Shown here: positions 7,801 to 15,438 of the stretch, piece after piece
Layout: each line of letters begins with the position of its first letter
How positions within the stretch are numbered: position 1 is the stretch's first letter
NCBI GenBank assembly: GCA_028279045.1
Contig: JANQSZ010000010.1
Coordinates: forward strand, 1 to 39,889
Reading direction: 5' to 3'
DNA length: 39,889 nt
Source: Candidatus Nanoarchaeia archaeon
GTDB lineage: Archaea > Nanobdellota > Nanobdellia > Woesearchaeales > UBA10216
Position numbers and translations under genes: made by a program
The notes under the pieces: generated by a model
The model's input: the letters and a program-made list of their open reading frames with translations, nothing else
Databases searched by the model: none
What the model was told of the DNA's origin: nothing

Positions 7801-8021
7801 TTGACACGCTCCATGCTTTCGATTACGGTTAACATCTTTGTGATTGTTGTTAGGTGAGCACGCAATGCTGTACTGTCCTGTGCTTCAACAGAAAACACAA
7901 CACCCTTTTTATCTTTTTTGACTGTGTATTCCGAGCGCGATGCCATTTTTTTGTCTTCTGACGCAAAACTTTTCAAAATGACATCCGCATCTCCATCCGC
8001 GTGAATGGTTGCACGATACAT
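7797..8021 (-). CDS. pcc1: KEOPS complex subunit Pcc1
   Basis: 74 residues. Pcc1 is the small dimerising subunit of KEOPS, which makes N6-threonylcarbamoyladenosine at tRNA position 37. The pattern is typical: short beta strand YRATIHADGDAD, then SRSEYTVKKDKKGVVFSVEAQDSTALRAHL, then a C-terminal helix with MLTVIESM. It sits directly after RpoP (no gap) and overlaps prefoldin beta, an arrangement common in archaea. The protein is slightly shorter than most homologues (80-90 aa). Confidence 0.88.
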   Translation of the reverse strand: MYRATIHADGDADVILKSFASEDKKMASRSEYTVKKDKKGVVFSVEAQDSTALRAHLTTITKMLTVIESMERVK

Positions 8022-8159
8022 CTAGCGAGCTTTAATTTTTGTTGTTGTCGTTCGAGGTTTGTACAAAATCTTACTACCGCAGTATGGGCAGCGAATCTTT
8101 GTACGGAGATATTCTGTAGAAACTTTCTTGTTACAATCAAAGCACTTGTACTCAACCAT
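8022..8159 (-). CDS. rpoP: RNA polymerase subunit P (Rpb12-like)
   Basis: 45 residues: MVEYKCFDCNKKV, then IRCPYCGSKILYKPRT. The two Cys pairs CxxC and CxxC form the zinc ribbon of archaeal RpoP/eukaryotic Rpb12, which stabilises the D-L assembly platform of RNA polymerase. Length and C-terminal basic tail are normal. The ATG overlaps the eL43 stop by one base. Confidence 0.93.
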   Translation of the reverse strand: MVEYKCFDCNKKVSTEYLRTKIRCPYCGSKILYKPRTTTTKIKAR

Positions 8160-8521
8160 TATTCCTGTTCCTCTCCTTGGTCAGGCTTCGGTACGTGTTT
8201 GTACGATGTTGGAGCAGGAACAGCTTTTTCAAGCTCTTCATCCTTTTCTGGCTCAACATCATCAACAATTTCCATCTCAACCTGTTCTTTTGCAGCTTGA
8301 GCAGTTTTTCCAATGACATACGCTCTACCAGTGAACTTGTTATCACACTTGGTGCATTCCCAAATTCCTGTAGAAATTCTTCGTGCTTTGTCCTTCAAGC
8401 AGTATGGGCAGGCAGTAGACTGACGTCTTTCTTCTTCAACTTTACCAACCTTGTACTTGACCCGTCTTCCATATCTCGCTCCAAAGCGCTTAATAGAAGG
8501 ATATCGTGTTAGCGTTGCCAT
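8159..8521 (-). CDS. rpl37ae: Ribosomal protein eL43 (L37Ae)
   Basis: 120 residues. The first ~80 are the eL43 core: RFGARYGRRVKYKVGKVEEE followed by zinc-finger pairs CPYC and CTKC and FTGRAYV. Residues ~85-120 form an acidic, proline-containing tail (EIVDDVEPEKDEELEKAV and beyond) not present in the usual ~90-residue protein. First gene of the five-gene operon. The palindromic TATA box CTTTATAAAG (8554-8563) predicts a leader of about 11 nt that contains GAGG. Confidence 0.93.
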   Translation of the reverse strand: MATLTRYPSIKRFGARYGRRVKYKVGKVEEERRQSTACPYCLKDKARRISTGIWECTKCDNKFTGRAYVIGKTAQAAKEQVEMEIVDDVEPEKDEELEKAVPAPTSYKHVPKPDQGEEQE

Positions 8522-8651
8522 ATTGAACCTCGATGTTCTCGGAACTAGAAGGGCTTTATAAAGCTTATGGCCATATCCCTCGTTAAACTCCAACAGCAAT
8601 GTTTAAATATCATTTTTACCAGAATCCCCTTATAAACACAAGGTGATGCCC

Positions 8652-8837
8652 ATGGCAAACAAGGTAATAGCAATCTTATTGAGTATTATCATACCAGGGA
8701 CCGGCCTTCTCTATCTTGGCGGCTCCAAATATATGGTCAAATTCCTAGTCAGTTTCTTGCTATCCTGGCTCTTTGTTCCATACATTCTCGGAATCTACTG
8801 GACTATAACAGCACCAGAATTCGGTTCAGCAGAATAG
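8652..8837 (+). CDS. Small two-helix membrane protein, TM2-like
   Basis: 61 residues from ATG 8652, which follows the SD AAGGTGAT; GTG and ATG codons just upstream lie within the SD. Two hydrophobic segments (IAILLSIIIPGTGLLYLG and the region KFLVSFLLSWLFVPYILGIY). The PGTGLLYLG turn resembles the PGxGxxYxG motif of TM2-domain and related small membrane proteins. Function unknown. TATA TTTAAATA at 8602-8609. Confidence 0.6.
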   Translation: MANKVIAILLSIIIPGTGLLYLGGSKYMVKFLVSFLLSWLFVPYILGIYWTITAPEFGSAE

Positions 8838-8845
8838 AAAAAAAT

Positions 8846-8918
8846 GGGGCTACCCGGATTCGAACCGGGGTCCTCTGGCCCCAAACCAGAGATGATAGCC
8901 AAGCTACACTATAACCCC
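8846..8918 (-). tRNA. tRNA-Pro (TGG)
   Basis: Complete intronless cloverleaf on the minus strand: acceptor GGGGTTA/TAGCCCC, D-arm with GG pair, anticodon arm TCTGG-TTTGGGG-CCAGA giving anticodon TGG, T-arm CCCGG-TTCGAAT-CCGGG, discriminator A. No encoded CCA. A minus-strand A/T box (GTTTAAAAAG) lies about 30 nt upstream, in the spacer shared with aRF1. Confidence 0.95.
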
Positions 8919-9000
8919 AATGTACAGTCCGAACTCTCGAGACCTTTTTAAACGTATCGCCACCAAACTCTTATATATCCTTCTCAAGCACATTTAACCC

Positions 9001-10101
9001 ATGGCAATGAGCGCTGTTGAGCGGCACCATCTGAAGAAGTTGGTGAAGGAGTTAGAATCTCATTTAGGTAGGCATACCGAGCTTGTTTCAGTCTATATTC
9101 CAGCTGGTTACGACATCAACAAAGTTGTCGCGCAATTGTCAAGCGAACAAGGAACAGCTACCAACATCAAATCTTCAGCAACGCGAAAGAATGTGATCGA
9201 TTCTCTAGAGCGCATGATCCAGCATCTGCGTTTGTTCAACAAAACACCAACAAACGGTTTAGCTGTCTTTTCAGGAAACGTAGCAGAAAGAGAAGGCCAG
9301 CAAGATCTCCAAGTTTGGTCTGTTGAACCACCAAACCCGCTCAAAACAAGAATTTATCGTTGCGATAAACGTTTCGTTACCGAACCATTACGAGACATGA
9401 CCGAAACAAAAGAAATTTACGGTCTTGTTGTCATGGACAGACGCGAAGGAACTATCGCATTGCTCAAAGGAAAATCAATCATTCCTGTTGCACGTTCAAC
9501 ATCAAACGTTCCCGGCAAAACAAGAGCAGGCGGTCAGTCAGCTCAGCGTTTCGAACGATTAAGAGAAGGTGCTGCAAAAGATTTCTACAATCGTTTAGGT
9601 GAACACATGAAGGACTCTTTTTTCGACATGCGTGAAAACTTAAAAGGAATCTTAGTTGGCGGTCCAGGGCCGACAAAGAATGATTTTGTTGAAGGAAATT
9701 TCATCACCAATGAACTCAAACAAAAAATTATCACAATCAAGGATTTGTCATACACAGATGATTTCGGCCTGCAAGAACTTGTTGACAAAAGTCAAGACGT
9801 TCTCGCTTCAGAAGAGATCGCTGGCGAAAAGAAACTCGTAGGAAAATTCTTACAATCACTCGCAACCAATTCCAAAATGGTTGAATACGGAAAAGCTCCA
9901 GTCCTAAAAGCGCTCGAGCTAGGCGCAATCGACGTCCTCTTACTTTCAGAAAGTCTCGATGACAAAGAACTCGAAGAGCTAGAAGAAAAAGCAAAAGAAC
10001 TCGGTACAGAAACACAAATCATTTCTACTGAAACCCGGGAAGGAGCCCAACTCGCTGAGATGGGCGGCATCGGCGCACTCTTGCGTTATGAATTGTCATG
10101 A
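9001..10101 (+). CDS. prf1: Peptide chain release factor aRF1
   Basis: Recognises all three stop codons and triggers peptide release. NIKS motif at residues 55-58 (domain 1) and GGQ at 177-179 (domain 2) are intact; domain 3 closes with AQLAEMGGIGALLRYELS. At 366 residues it is about 50 shorter than typical archaeal aRF1 (about 410-425). The shortage is in domain 3, where the minidomain would be: after LLLSESLDD the sequence runs straight to ELEELEEKAKELGTETQIIS. Start 9001 or ATG 9007; TATATATCC-type box 26 nt upstream suggests leaderless. Overlaps the next gene by 4 nt. Confidence 0.96.
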   Translation: MAMSAVERHHLKKLVKELESHLGRHTELVSVYIPAGYDINKVVAQLSSEQGTATNIKSSATRKNVIDSLERMIQHLRLFNKTPTNGLAVFSGNVAEREGQQDLQVWSVEPPNPLKTRIYRCDKRFVTEPLRDMTETKEIYGLVVMDRREGTIALLKGKSIIPVARSTSNVPGKTRAGGQSAQRFERLREGAAKDFYNRLGEHMKDSFFDMRENLKGILVGGPGPTKNDFVEGNFITNELKQKIITIKDLSYTDDFGLQELVDKSQDVLASEEIAGEKKLVGKFLQSLATNSKMVEYGKAPVLKALELGAIDVLLLSESLDDKELEELEEKAKELGTETQIISTETREGAQLAEMGGIGALLRYELS

Positions 10102-10766
10102 TAGCGGAAACAGCATTCCAACGTCTTTATCCAAGCAAGGATAGCAAATACAATTTCTCCATAAAATACTCAGGACAATTTGCTGATTACAACGCAAACG
10201 TCCGTAAGTACTACAACGACATTTCCTTTTCCCTTAGCAAGAAGTGGAAAAACGTCAACGATGAAATCGTCATCGGTTTACTCCAAGATTTACTCGTTAA
10301 GATTCTCCGCGATAAAAAAATACAAAAGACAATGAACATGGACATGTATCATAGTTTTGTAAAGAACTTGCACCGTGCAGCGCCAGTTGCAGAAGCTCCA
10401 CCAATCTTGGAACTCTCATTCAATCGTGTTAACGATGACTTCTTTGGCGGTTTGATGGAAATGCCAACTATCAAGTGGGGCGAACCAGCAACCCACAAGC
10501 TCGCGCATTACGATTACCAAATTGACACCATCATCGTAAGTTCTCATTTCAAATCTGCTCCAGAACGCATTCTGGATTACTTGATGTACCACGAACTCCT
10601 TCATAAGAAACACAAGTACACCGGAACAGCTCATCGCACTCTCCATCACTCAGCTGCATTCCGCAAGGATGAAAAGAAATATCCCTATTTTGAAACCATC
10701 GAAAAGGAAATCAATCACTTTCTGAAAGGCAAGAAACGCTTCGCTTTCTGGCAAAAAAATTTATAG
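10098..10766 (+). CDS. SprT/YgjP-like zinc metallopeptidase-domain protein
   Basis: 222 residues. The zinc-binding motif HELLH is at 165-169 in YLMYHELLHKKH, with HH at 183-184 as the likely third ligand, and HSAAFRKDEKKYP resembling the SprT/YgjP follow-up helix. N-terminal ~90 residues are helical and unassigned. SprT relatives (SPRTN) cleave DNA-protein crosslinks; YgjP-type proteins are uncharacterised. The ATG overlaps the aRF1 stop (ATGA), so it is co-translated with the release factor, a link that is observed but not explained. Confidence 0.72.
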   Translation: MIAETAFQRLYPSKDSKYNFSIKYSGQFADYNANVRKYYNDISFSLSKKWKNVNDEIVIGLLQDLLVKILRDKKIQKTMNMDMYHSFVKNLHRAAPVAEAPPILELSFNRVNDDFFGGLMEMPTIKWGEPATHKLAHYDYQIDTIIVSSHFKSAPERILDYLMYHELLHKKHKYTGTAHRTLHHSAAFRKDEKKYPYFETIEKEINHFLKGKKRFAFWQKNL

Positions 10767-10787
10767 GAATAACGGTTAGCTAAGGGC

Positions 10788-11150
10788 ATGGAACTTAGGG
10801 TTGCGAGTAAAACAATAGATACGGTTGTAATTGGTAGAGACTCCCGTAGCGTGGATTTACCAAGAAGAATCACTGTACCTGTTCTAGAACTTCAAATTCC
10901 AGAGGATGACAACACAATCGTTAACAGTTCTGGTCGTAGGTCTCTTGTTGTAGAAGTTTCTGCAATAGACTACAGCAGACACCAAATTAACTCCCGATAC
11001 CCTTTAACAGTTTACTCTGTTGATGACACGATTTGGTACACTACAGAAGACCGAGCCGTAATGGGGTATGTTCAGCGAAAACGTCAAGAAAGGATACAGG
11101 AACAGGAAAGACTCAGAGCTTCCAATAGTCAAAGTCACTCTCATTCTTGA
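10788..11150 (+). CDS. Orphan 120-residue arginine-rich protein
   Basis: Not recognised. MELRVASKTIDTVVIGRDSR..., predicted mostly beta in the first 90 residues, then a charged helix (QRKRQERIQEQERL) and a Ser/His tail. Arg far exceeds Lys (about 15 to 2), unlike neighbouring genes. No membrane helix or signal peptide. ATG 10788 lies about 22 nt after the stop of the SprT-like gene, close to TTTATAGG, so own promotion or read-through are both possible. Confidence 0.6.
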   Translation: MELRVASKTIDTVVIGRDSRSVDLPRRITVPVLELQIPEDDNTIVNSSGRRSLVVEVSAIDYSRHQINSRYPLTVYSVDDTIWYTTEDRAVMGYVQRKRQERIQEQERLRASNSQSHSHS

Positions 11151-11185
11151 AAAGATTTATAAATGACCCCTCTGCTCTTCTGGGT

Positions 11186-11584
11186 ATGACTACGAAGGTA
11201 GCAAGTGTAGGATCATTGAAAGTGGGCAGCTATGTCATGATTGAAGGTGTAGCATGCAAAGTATCCAGTTTACAAGTATCCAGACCAGGTAAGCACGGTC
11301 ACGCTAAGGTCCGTATGGAGGCCTCAGGCATTCTTGATGGGAAGAAGCGTGTAACAGTGATGCCAGGTCACGACAGCGTTGACGTTCCTGTGATTGAGAA
11401 AAAGACCGCTCAGGTTCTTTCGATTTCAGGAAACACAGCAAATGTCATGGAAACAGAAACGTATGAAACGTTCGATCTTGAAATTCCTAGCGAACTTCAA
11501 AGCCAAGTTGTCGATGGCGCTACTGTGTTGTATTGGCAAGTGCTTGAAGATCGCGTGATGAAACAAGTAAAGGGTGCTGAATAA
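11186..11584 (+). CDS. eif5a: Translation factor aIF5A
   Basis: 132 residues. Stimulates peptide-bond formation at difficult sequences such as proline runs. The hypusine/deoxyhypusine loop is SRPGKHGHAK with the modified Lys at about residue 36; the C-terminal OB fold follows (VMPGHDSVDVPVIEKKTAQVLS). Start chosen at ATG 11186, 26 nt after the centre of TTTATAAA (11156-11163); codons upstream in frame are non-conserved. The deoxyhypusine synthase gene is not in the window. Confidence 0.95.
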   Translation: MTTKVASVGSLKVGSYVMIEGVACKVSSLQVSRPGKHGHAKVRMEASGILDGKKRVTVMPGHDSVDVPVIEKKTAQVLSISGNTANVMETETYETFDLEIPSELQSQVVDGATVLYWQVLEDRVMKQVKGAE

Positions 11585-11588
11585 TTAA

Positions 11589-11750
11589 ATGGCAAGATTT
11601 CCAGAAGCAGAAGCTCGTAAGTTGCGAGGTATTTACGTTTGCCATAGTTGCAAGAGCAAAATTCGCGCACCAAGCTTGAAAGTTATTCAAGGCAAAGTGT
11701 CATGCCGTAAGTGCAGAAACGACACACTACGTCCAGCACGTAAAAAGTAA
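11589..11750 (+). CDS. rpl40e: Ribosomal protein eL40 (L40e)
   Basis: 53 residues: MARFPEAEARKLRGIYVCHSC, then SCRKCRNDTLRPARKK. The start ARFPEAEAR and the end LRPxxKK with two Cys pairs (CHSC, CRKC) match archaeal eL40; the spacer between the pairs is longer and more diverged than usual. It begins four bases after the aIF5A stop, so the two translation genes form one operon, and the M50 protease follows after 5 nt. Confidence 0.85.
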   Translation: MARFPEAEARKLRGIYVCHSCKSKIRAPSLKVIQGKVSCRKCRNDTLRPARKK

Positions 11751-11755
11751 TATTC

Positions 11756-12931
11756 ATGCCTCTTGATTTTATTCTTGAACATTGGCCAGTGTTATTATTC
11801 TACTTGGTAGTGTTTTCTTTAGCATTCTATTACCGCAAGCATAAGAGCGTTACAATCCAGGGAAACATCATTGTACTTTGGCGAACTAAATTCGGTATTT
11901 CTGCTATGGATAAAATCGCAAGAAAGATGCGCGAGTTCATGAAACTACTCGGCTACATTGGTATTGGTGTGGGTTTCCTTAGCATGGCTGCAATGGTCGG
12001 TTTCATCTTCTTCGGCTTGTACAATTTATTCTTCAAACCAGATGCACCACCAGTAATTGCGCCAATCATTCCCGGCGTACAAGTGCCAGGCATTCCATTT
12101 GCAACTCCGTTCGTAGAAACTGTGCTTGTTATTTTCATCGTTGCAATTGTTCATGAATTCGCACACGGCGTTATTGCCCGAGCTCACAGAATTCGCGTTA
12201 AGAGTTCAGGTCCTGCATTGTTCGGTCCATTCTTAGCTGCATTTGTCGAACCCGATGAAAAAGAACTCAAGAAACAACCCGACACGGTAAATTATTCAAT
12301 CTTCGCTGCAGGAACGTTTTCAAATTTACTTTTAGCAGCACTCCTTGTTCCAGTAATCATGTTATCTGGCGCAGTAAGTACTTCTCTCTATCCAGCCGCA
12401 GGTTTATCTTTTGGCGAAGTACAAGAGAACTTCCCTGCACAAGACGCAGGCATTCAACCAGATACGATTTACACTTCAATTAACGATAAAGAACTCAATT
12501 CCTATGCAGACTTGCGCGCAGAACTTGCACTTACACGACCTGGCGACACGATAACACTCGGCACGAGCTCTGCATCTTCAACAATAACCCTTGGTGAACA
12601 TCCTGATGGATCAGGTCGCGGCTATATGGGCGTGGTCGGTCTAGAAAATCATTTCGAGAATGAAGAATCAACAGGATTCTCTATTTTCAACTGGTGGAAC
12701 TTCTTTGTTATGTACTTAGCAATCATTAGCGTTGGTATTGGAACTGCAAATATGATCCCTGTAGGCCCAATTGACGGTGGCCGTATGTTTTTACTCGCTG
12801 CGACGAGAATTTTCGGAGAACGAAAAGGTCAGAAAGTATGGCTATACTTTAGCTTGATTCTCTTTGTCATTGTTCTTGTACAATTACTCAAGGTTCTCCT
12901 GACAATTGTGCAAGGTGCGTTTAGTGGTTAA
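11756..12931 (+). CDS. M50 family intramembrane metalloprotease (site-2 protease/RseP-like) with PDZ domain
   Basis: 391 residues. Zinc site HEFAH at 133-137 inside a membrane helix, second motif NMIPVGPIDGGRM near 340-352, and a PDZ-like domain (about 215-290: FSGEVQ-like region, DAGIQPDTIYTSINDKEL, GDTITL) between. About six hydrophobic segments. Members cut transmembrane anchors of regulators or signal peptides. Five bases after eL40 and overlapping the TrmJ-like gene by 8 nt. Natural substrate unknown. Confidence 0.88.
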   Translation: MPLDFILEHWPVLLFYLVVFSLAFYYRKHKSVTIQGNIIVLWRTKFGISAMDKIARKMREFMKLLGYIGIGVGFLSMAAMVGFIFFGLYNLFFKPDAPPVIAPIIPGVQVPGIPFATPFVETVLVIFIVAIVHEFAHGVIARAHRIRVKSSGPALFGPFLAAFVEPDEKELKKQPDTVNYSIFAAGTFSNLLLAALLVPVIMLSGAVSTSLYPAAGLSFGEVQENFPAQDAGIQPDTIYTSINDKELNSYADLRAELALTRPGDTITLGTSSASSTITLGEHPDGSGRGYMGVVGLENHFENEESTGFSIFNWWNFFVMYLAIISVGIGTANMIPVGPIDGGRMFLLAATRIFGERKGQKVWLYFSLILFVIVLVQLLKVLLTIVQGAFSG

Positions 12932-13601
12932 CGTTATTCTTGTTGAGCCGCAGTCTGCAGGTAATATTGGCAGCATTGCAAGGGCTATGAAGAATTTCGG
13001 CGCAAAGCAACTCTATCTTATCAACCCGGCCGCAAATCACAAATCAATTACAGCAAAGAAGTTTGCTATGCATGGTGCAGACATTCTAGCAAAAGCAAAG
13101 AAAATCTCTTGGCAAGAAGCACTCAAGCATGACATTGTCATCGCTACCACAGCCAAAATAGGCAGCGACTACAACATTCCTCGTTCGCCCTTAACACCAA
13201 AACAAGCAGCAGCAAAGCTTGCTGGTGTAAAAAATCGCAAAGTAGCTCTTGTTTTAGGAAGAGAAGACCGTGGTCTTCTTTCATCTGAAATTCGCGATTG
13301 CGACTATCTGGTTACGATTCCAACTGCCAAGTACGCAGCACTAAATATCGCACAAGCAGCTACAATTCTGCTTTACGAACTCCATAACACAAAATCAAAA
13401 GAATTCTTCACTCCTATTTCTGCGAAAGAAAAGAAAGTACTTCTCGAGCTCATAAACAAAGACATTGCTTCTCTGCAATTCTCCACCAAAGAAAAGCGCG
13501 AAACTCAAAGAAGAGTCTGGAAGCGTGTTATCGGTAAATCATTACTAACAAAGCGAGAAGCATTTGCATTACTTGGATTCTTCCGCAAGCGGCGCATCTA
13601 G
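12924..13601 (+). CDS. trmJ: TrmJ-like SPOUT tRNA 2'-O-methyltransferase
   Basis: 225 residues. SPOUT/TrmH family: motif 1 QSAGNIGSIARAMKNFG, motif 2 ALVLGREDRGLLSSE, motif 3 ALNIAQAATILLYEL, which form the trefoil knot that binds SAM. Archaeal TrmJ modifies the 2'-OH of nucleotide 32 of tRNAs. The C-terminal ~65 residues are helical and basic. Start GTG 12924 (MVNVILVEPQ) with AAGGTG 6 nt upstream; GTG 12915 is possible. Overlaps the M50 gene, so coupled. The last 33 nt overlap the convergent regulator gene. Confidence 0.85.
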   Translation: MVNVILVEPQSAGNIGSIARAMKNFGAKQLYLINPAANHKSITAKKFAMHGADILAKAKKISWQEALKHDIVIATTAKIGSDYNIPRSPLTPKQAAAKLAGVKNRKVALVLGREDRGLLSSEIRDCDYLVTIPTAKYAALNIAQAATILLYELHNTKSKEFFTPISAKEKKVLLELINKDIASLQFSTKEKRETQRRVWKRVIGKSLLTKREAFALLGFFRKRRI

Positions 13602-13931
13602 TGCATTCGATTTAATCAATTTCCGTTCTACAAGATATTTTTCTATTCGTTCTAGCCCAACAGGTTGTGCTTGGTCTCCAAGTGCGTAGTACGTATGCTG
13701 CACTTGTCCTCCCCAACTGTAGTCTCCTTTCTCACTCTCTACTTTCAACACCCGAAATTCCCCTGTTTGCAATCCACGTTTCAAGTTGTAATAGATACTC
13801 CGCAACGTAGTCTTCGGAAACAGCTCAAGATAGATCTTATACACTTCGTAACCGTGTCCATGCCCAAGAAAATGCAAGAGTTCAACCAGGTTCTGGCGAA
13901 TGACGCTGTGAACGGGTCTACCTCTTGGCAT
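13569..13931 (-). CDS. Small winged-helix-like putative DNA-binding protein with RGRP motif
   Basis: 120 residues. Starts MPRGRPVHSVIRQNLVELL: an AT-hook-like RGRP followed by a helix-rich segment and YEVYKIYLELFPKTTLRSIY, which looks like a winged helix, then beta-rich YSWGGQVQHTYYALG. I recognise the general form of small archaeal wHTH proteins but no named family. Start ATG 13931; the frame is open to GTG 13958. An A/T-rich box with TATTTAAG lies upstream near 13960-13975. It overlaps trmJ by 33 nt at the 3' end. Confidence 0.6.
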   Translation of the reverse strand: MPRGRPVHSVIRQNLVELLHFLGHGHGYEVYKIYLELFPKTTLRSIYYNLKRGLQTGEFRVLKVESEKGDYSWGGQVQHTYYALGDQAQPVGLERIEKYLVERKLIKSNALDAPLAEESK

Positions 13932-13991
13932 AATACATGATTTTCTGGTAAATACCACTTAAATAATTTACTATATTGTAATTATTTCAAA

Positions 13992-14019
13992 GAAAAAAAA
14001 AGAAACTCACTTGAGTTTC
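13992..14019 (-). terminator. Hairpin plus T-run terminator
   Basis: On the minus strand GAAACTC-AAGT-GAGTTTC (14002-14019) is followed by nine T (13993-14001). The hairpin includes the stop codon of the 56-residue gene it follows. On the plus strand no T-run follows, so it acts in the minus direction. Confidence 0.7.
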
Positions 14020-14177
14020 TCTGCTTGAACTTTAGAAAGTACTCGCCAGCATTCATGCGGGCCACTTTGACTCTTGGTTACCGCAAAAAATCTACCATTC
14101 TTTTCTCTAACGTCGTACTCTGAGGATTTGAATTTTTTCTTTGATTTCACATCATAAAACTCGAGTTCTTCTGCCAT
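14007..14177 (-). CDS. Conserved-looking small archaeal protein, 56 residues
   Basis: MAEELEFYDVKSKKKFKSSE, then YDVREKNGRFFAVTKSQSG and a short helix ending KVQAEKLK. Small basic beta-rich fold, no Cys pairs. I recall similar short 'EFYDVK' proteins in archaea but know no function. The SD AGGTGATG lies 8 nt before the ATG; TATA (TTTATAAA in 14223-14235) is further upstream, so it has a leader of about 30 nt. It ends in a T-run terminator. Confidence 0.7.
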   Translation of the reverse strand: MAEELEFYDVKSKKKFKSSEYDVREKNGRFFAVTKSQSGPHECWRVLSKVQAEKLK

Positions 14178-14322
14178 TTTTGGTCATCACCTGTATGGAT
14201 TGTATTCATTCCAGAGTACCAGTGCTTTATAAATATTTCCCAGATTTAGCAAAAAGCTTTATATAGGCTGCTCCCGAAAACATGAGTAAGCTATATATGA
14301 AAATAAGTGCGAGGTGCGTGAT

Positions 14323-14469
14323 ATGGCCGAAGGTCGATGTATGAAGTGTAAGGCACAGGTGGAGATTAAGGATCCAGAAGAAGTGACCATGAAGAATGGC
14401 ATGAAAGCTATGAAAGGTGTCTGCCCAACATGCGGAACAAAGGTTTTCAGAATATTGGGTAAGGCGTAA
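14323..14469 (+). CDS. DUF5679 zinc-ribbon protein
   Basis: 48 residues: MAEGRCMKCKAQVEIKDPEE, then KGVCPTCGTKVFRILG. Two CxxC pairs form a single zinc ribbon; the spacing and the EIKDPEEVTMKNG linker match DUF5679. Unknown function. SD GAGGTG 6-7 nt upstream. TATA CTTTATATA at 14257-14265, leaving a leader of about 35 nt; a 20-codon ORF starting ATG 14282 overlaps the start in another frame and is probably not used. Confidence 0.85.
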   Translation: MAEGRCMKCKAQVEIKDPEEVTMKNGMKAMKGVCPTCGTKVFRILGKA

Positions 14470-14490
14470 AGCCTCCCTTTTCTTCTTTTT

Positions 14491-15417
14491 ATGTTCATTG
14501 TAATTCTTAGCGCAGAGCATCCGAAACTAGCGAAAGCAGAAGTACAATCACTCTTCCCGTTCGCTTCTTTTTCAAAAAATCTCGCGTTTGTCTCTACAAG
14601 CAAGCACATTCCACGCTTAGCTTCTGCAAAAGCAGCCTACAAGCTCTTGTTCAAGACCACTGTAAGCAATCTTAACAAAAGCGTGGCAGCGTATAACTGG
14701 CAGCAGCACTACAAGAAAAGTTTCTCTGTTACCTATCTCGATCCCAAACAGCGTATTTCAAAAGAAAAACAACTCGCTGCAATAATTCATTCCTCTCTCC
14801 GCAATCCAAATGTTTCCCTTACAAATCCAACAACTCAGTTCACATTCATACAGAACAAAAACACAGTCTACGCAACCATCCCTCTTAAAATTCCAAACCC
14901 GAACTACGCCACCAGATTTCCTCACAAACAACCTGGCTTCAAACCCATTTCACTCAAGCCTCGCCTTGCTCGCTTACTCGTAAACTTAACAGGCAGCACA
15001 ACGTCAATCTACGATCCTATGTGCGGCATTGGCGGTTTTCTTATTGAAGCAGGGCTCATGAAGCTAGACGTAAAAGGCAACGACATCAACAAACACGCAA
15101 TTACCGCTACGAAAAAGAACCTCGCAAAATACAAAATTAAAGCAACGCTCACAAATGCCGACGCTTTCTCCCTCAAAAGAAAACATCCGTATCTCATTAC
15201 AGACATTCCTTACGGTAGAAACACGGCTCCTGTTTCAAAGGAATTCATCAACAACGTTCTCAATCACATCGCAACCACAGTTACAAAACGAGCAGTTATC
15301 ATTCTCCCATCCACAGCTAAATACTCACTACCTAAAAAACTCGCCTTAGAAGGCAACTTCACTTATTACATCCATAAATCTCTCTCGAAGCGGATTCTCA
15401 TCGTTAGAATTAAATAA
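14491..15417 (+). CDS. trmG10: tRNA G10 N2-methyltransferase (Trm-G10/Trm11 type, THUMP)
   Basis: 308 residues. N-terminal ferredoxin-like and THUMP regions (about 1-150), then a Rossmann methyltransferase: SAM motif YDPMCGIGGFLIEAG at about 172-186, acidic motif GNDINKHA, and the catalytic motif TDIPYGRNT at about 231-239. Trm-G10 usually has DPPYG; here the second residue is Ile. Makes m2G/m2,2G at position 10 of tRNAs. Starts 21 nt after the zinc ribbon gene without its own TATA box, so probably the same transcript. Confidence 0.87.
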   Translation: MFIVILSAEHPKLAKAEVQSLFPFASFSKNLAFVSTSKHIPRLASAKAAYKLLFKTTVSNLNKSVAAYNWQQHYKKSFSVTYLDPKQRISKEKQLAAIIHSSLRNPNVSLTNPTTQFTFIQNKNTVYATIPLKIPNPNYATRFPHKQPGFKPISLKPRLARLLVNLTGSTTSIYDPMCGIGGFLIEAGLMKLDVKGNDINKHAITATKKNLAKYKIKATLTNADAFSLKRKHPYLITDIPYGRNTAPVSKEFINNVLNHIATTVTKRAVIILPSTAKYSLPKKLALEGNFTYYIHKSLSKRILIVRIK

Positions 15418-15438
15418 ATCCCACCTCTCCTGCTTGGT

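Noticed and set aside
11147-11185. N-terminal extension of aIF5A (13 codons)
   Set aside because: The extension lies before and across the TATA box; conserved family start is ATG 11186.
14282-14344. 20-codon upstream ORF before the DUF5679 gene
   Set aside because: ATG 14282 is only 21 nt from the TATA centre, too close for the leaderless rule, and its peptide has no features.
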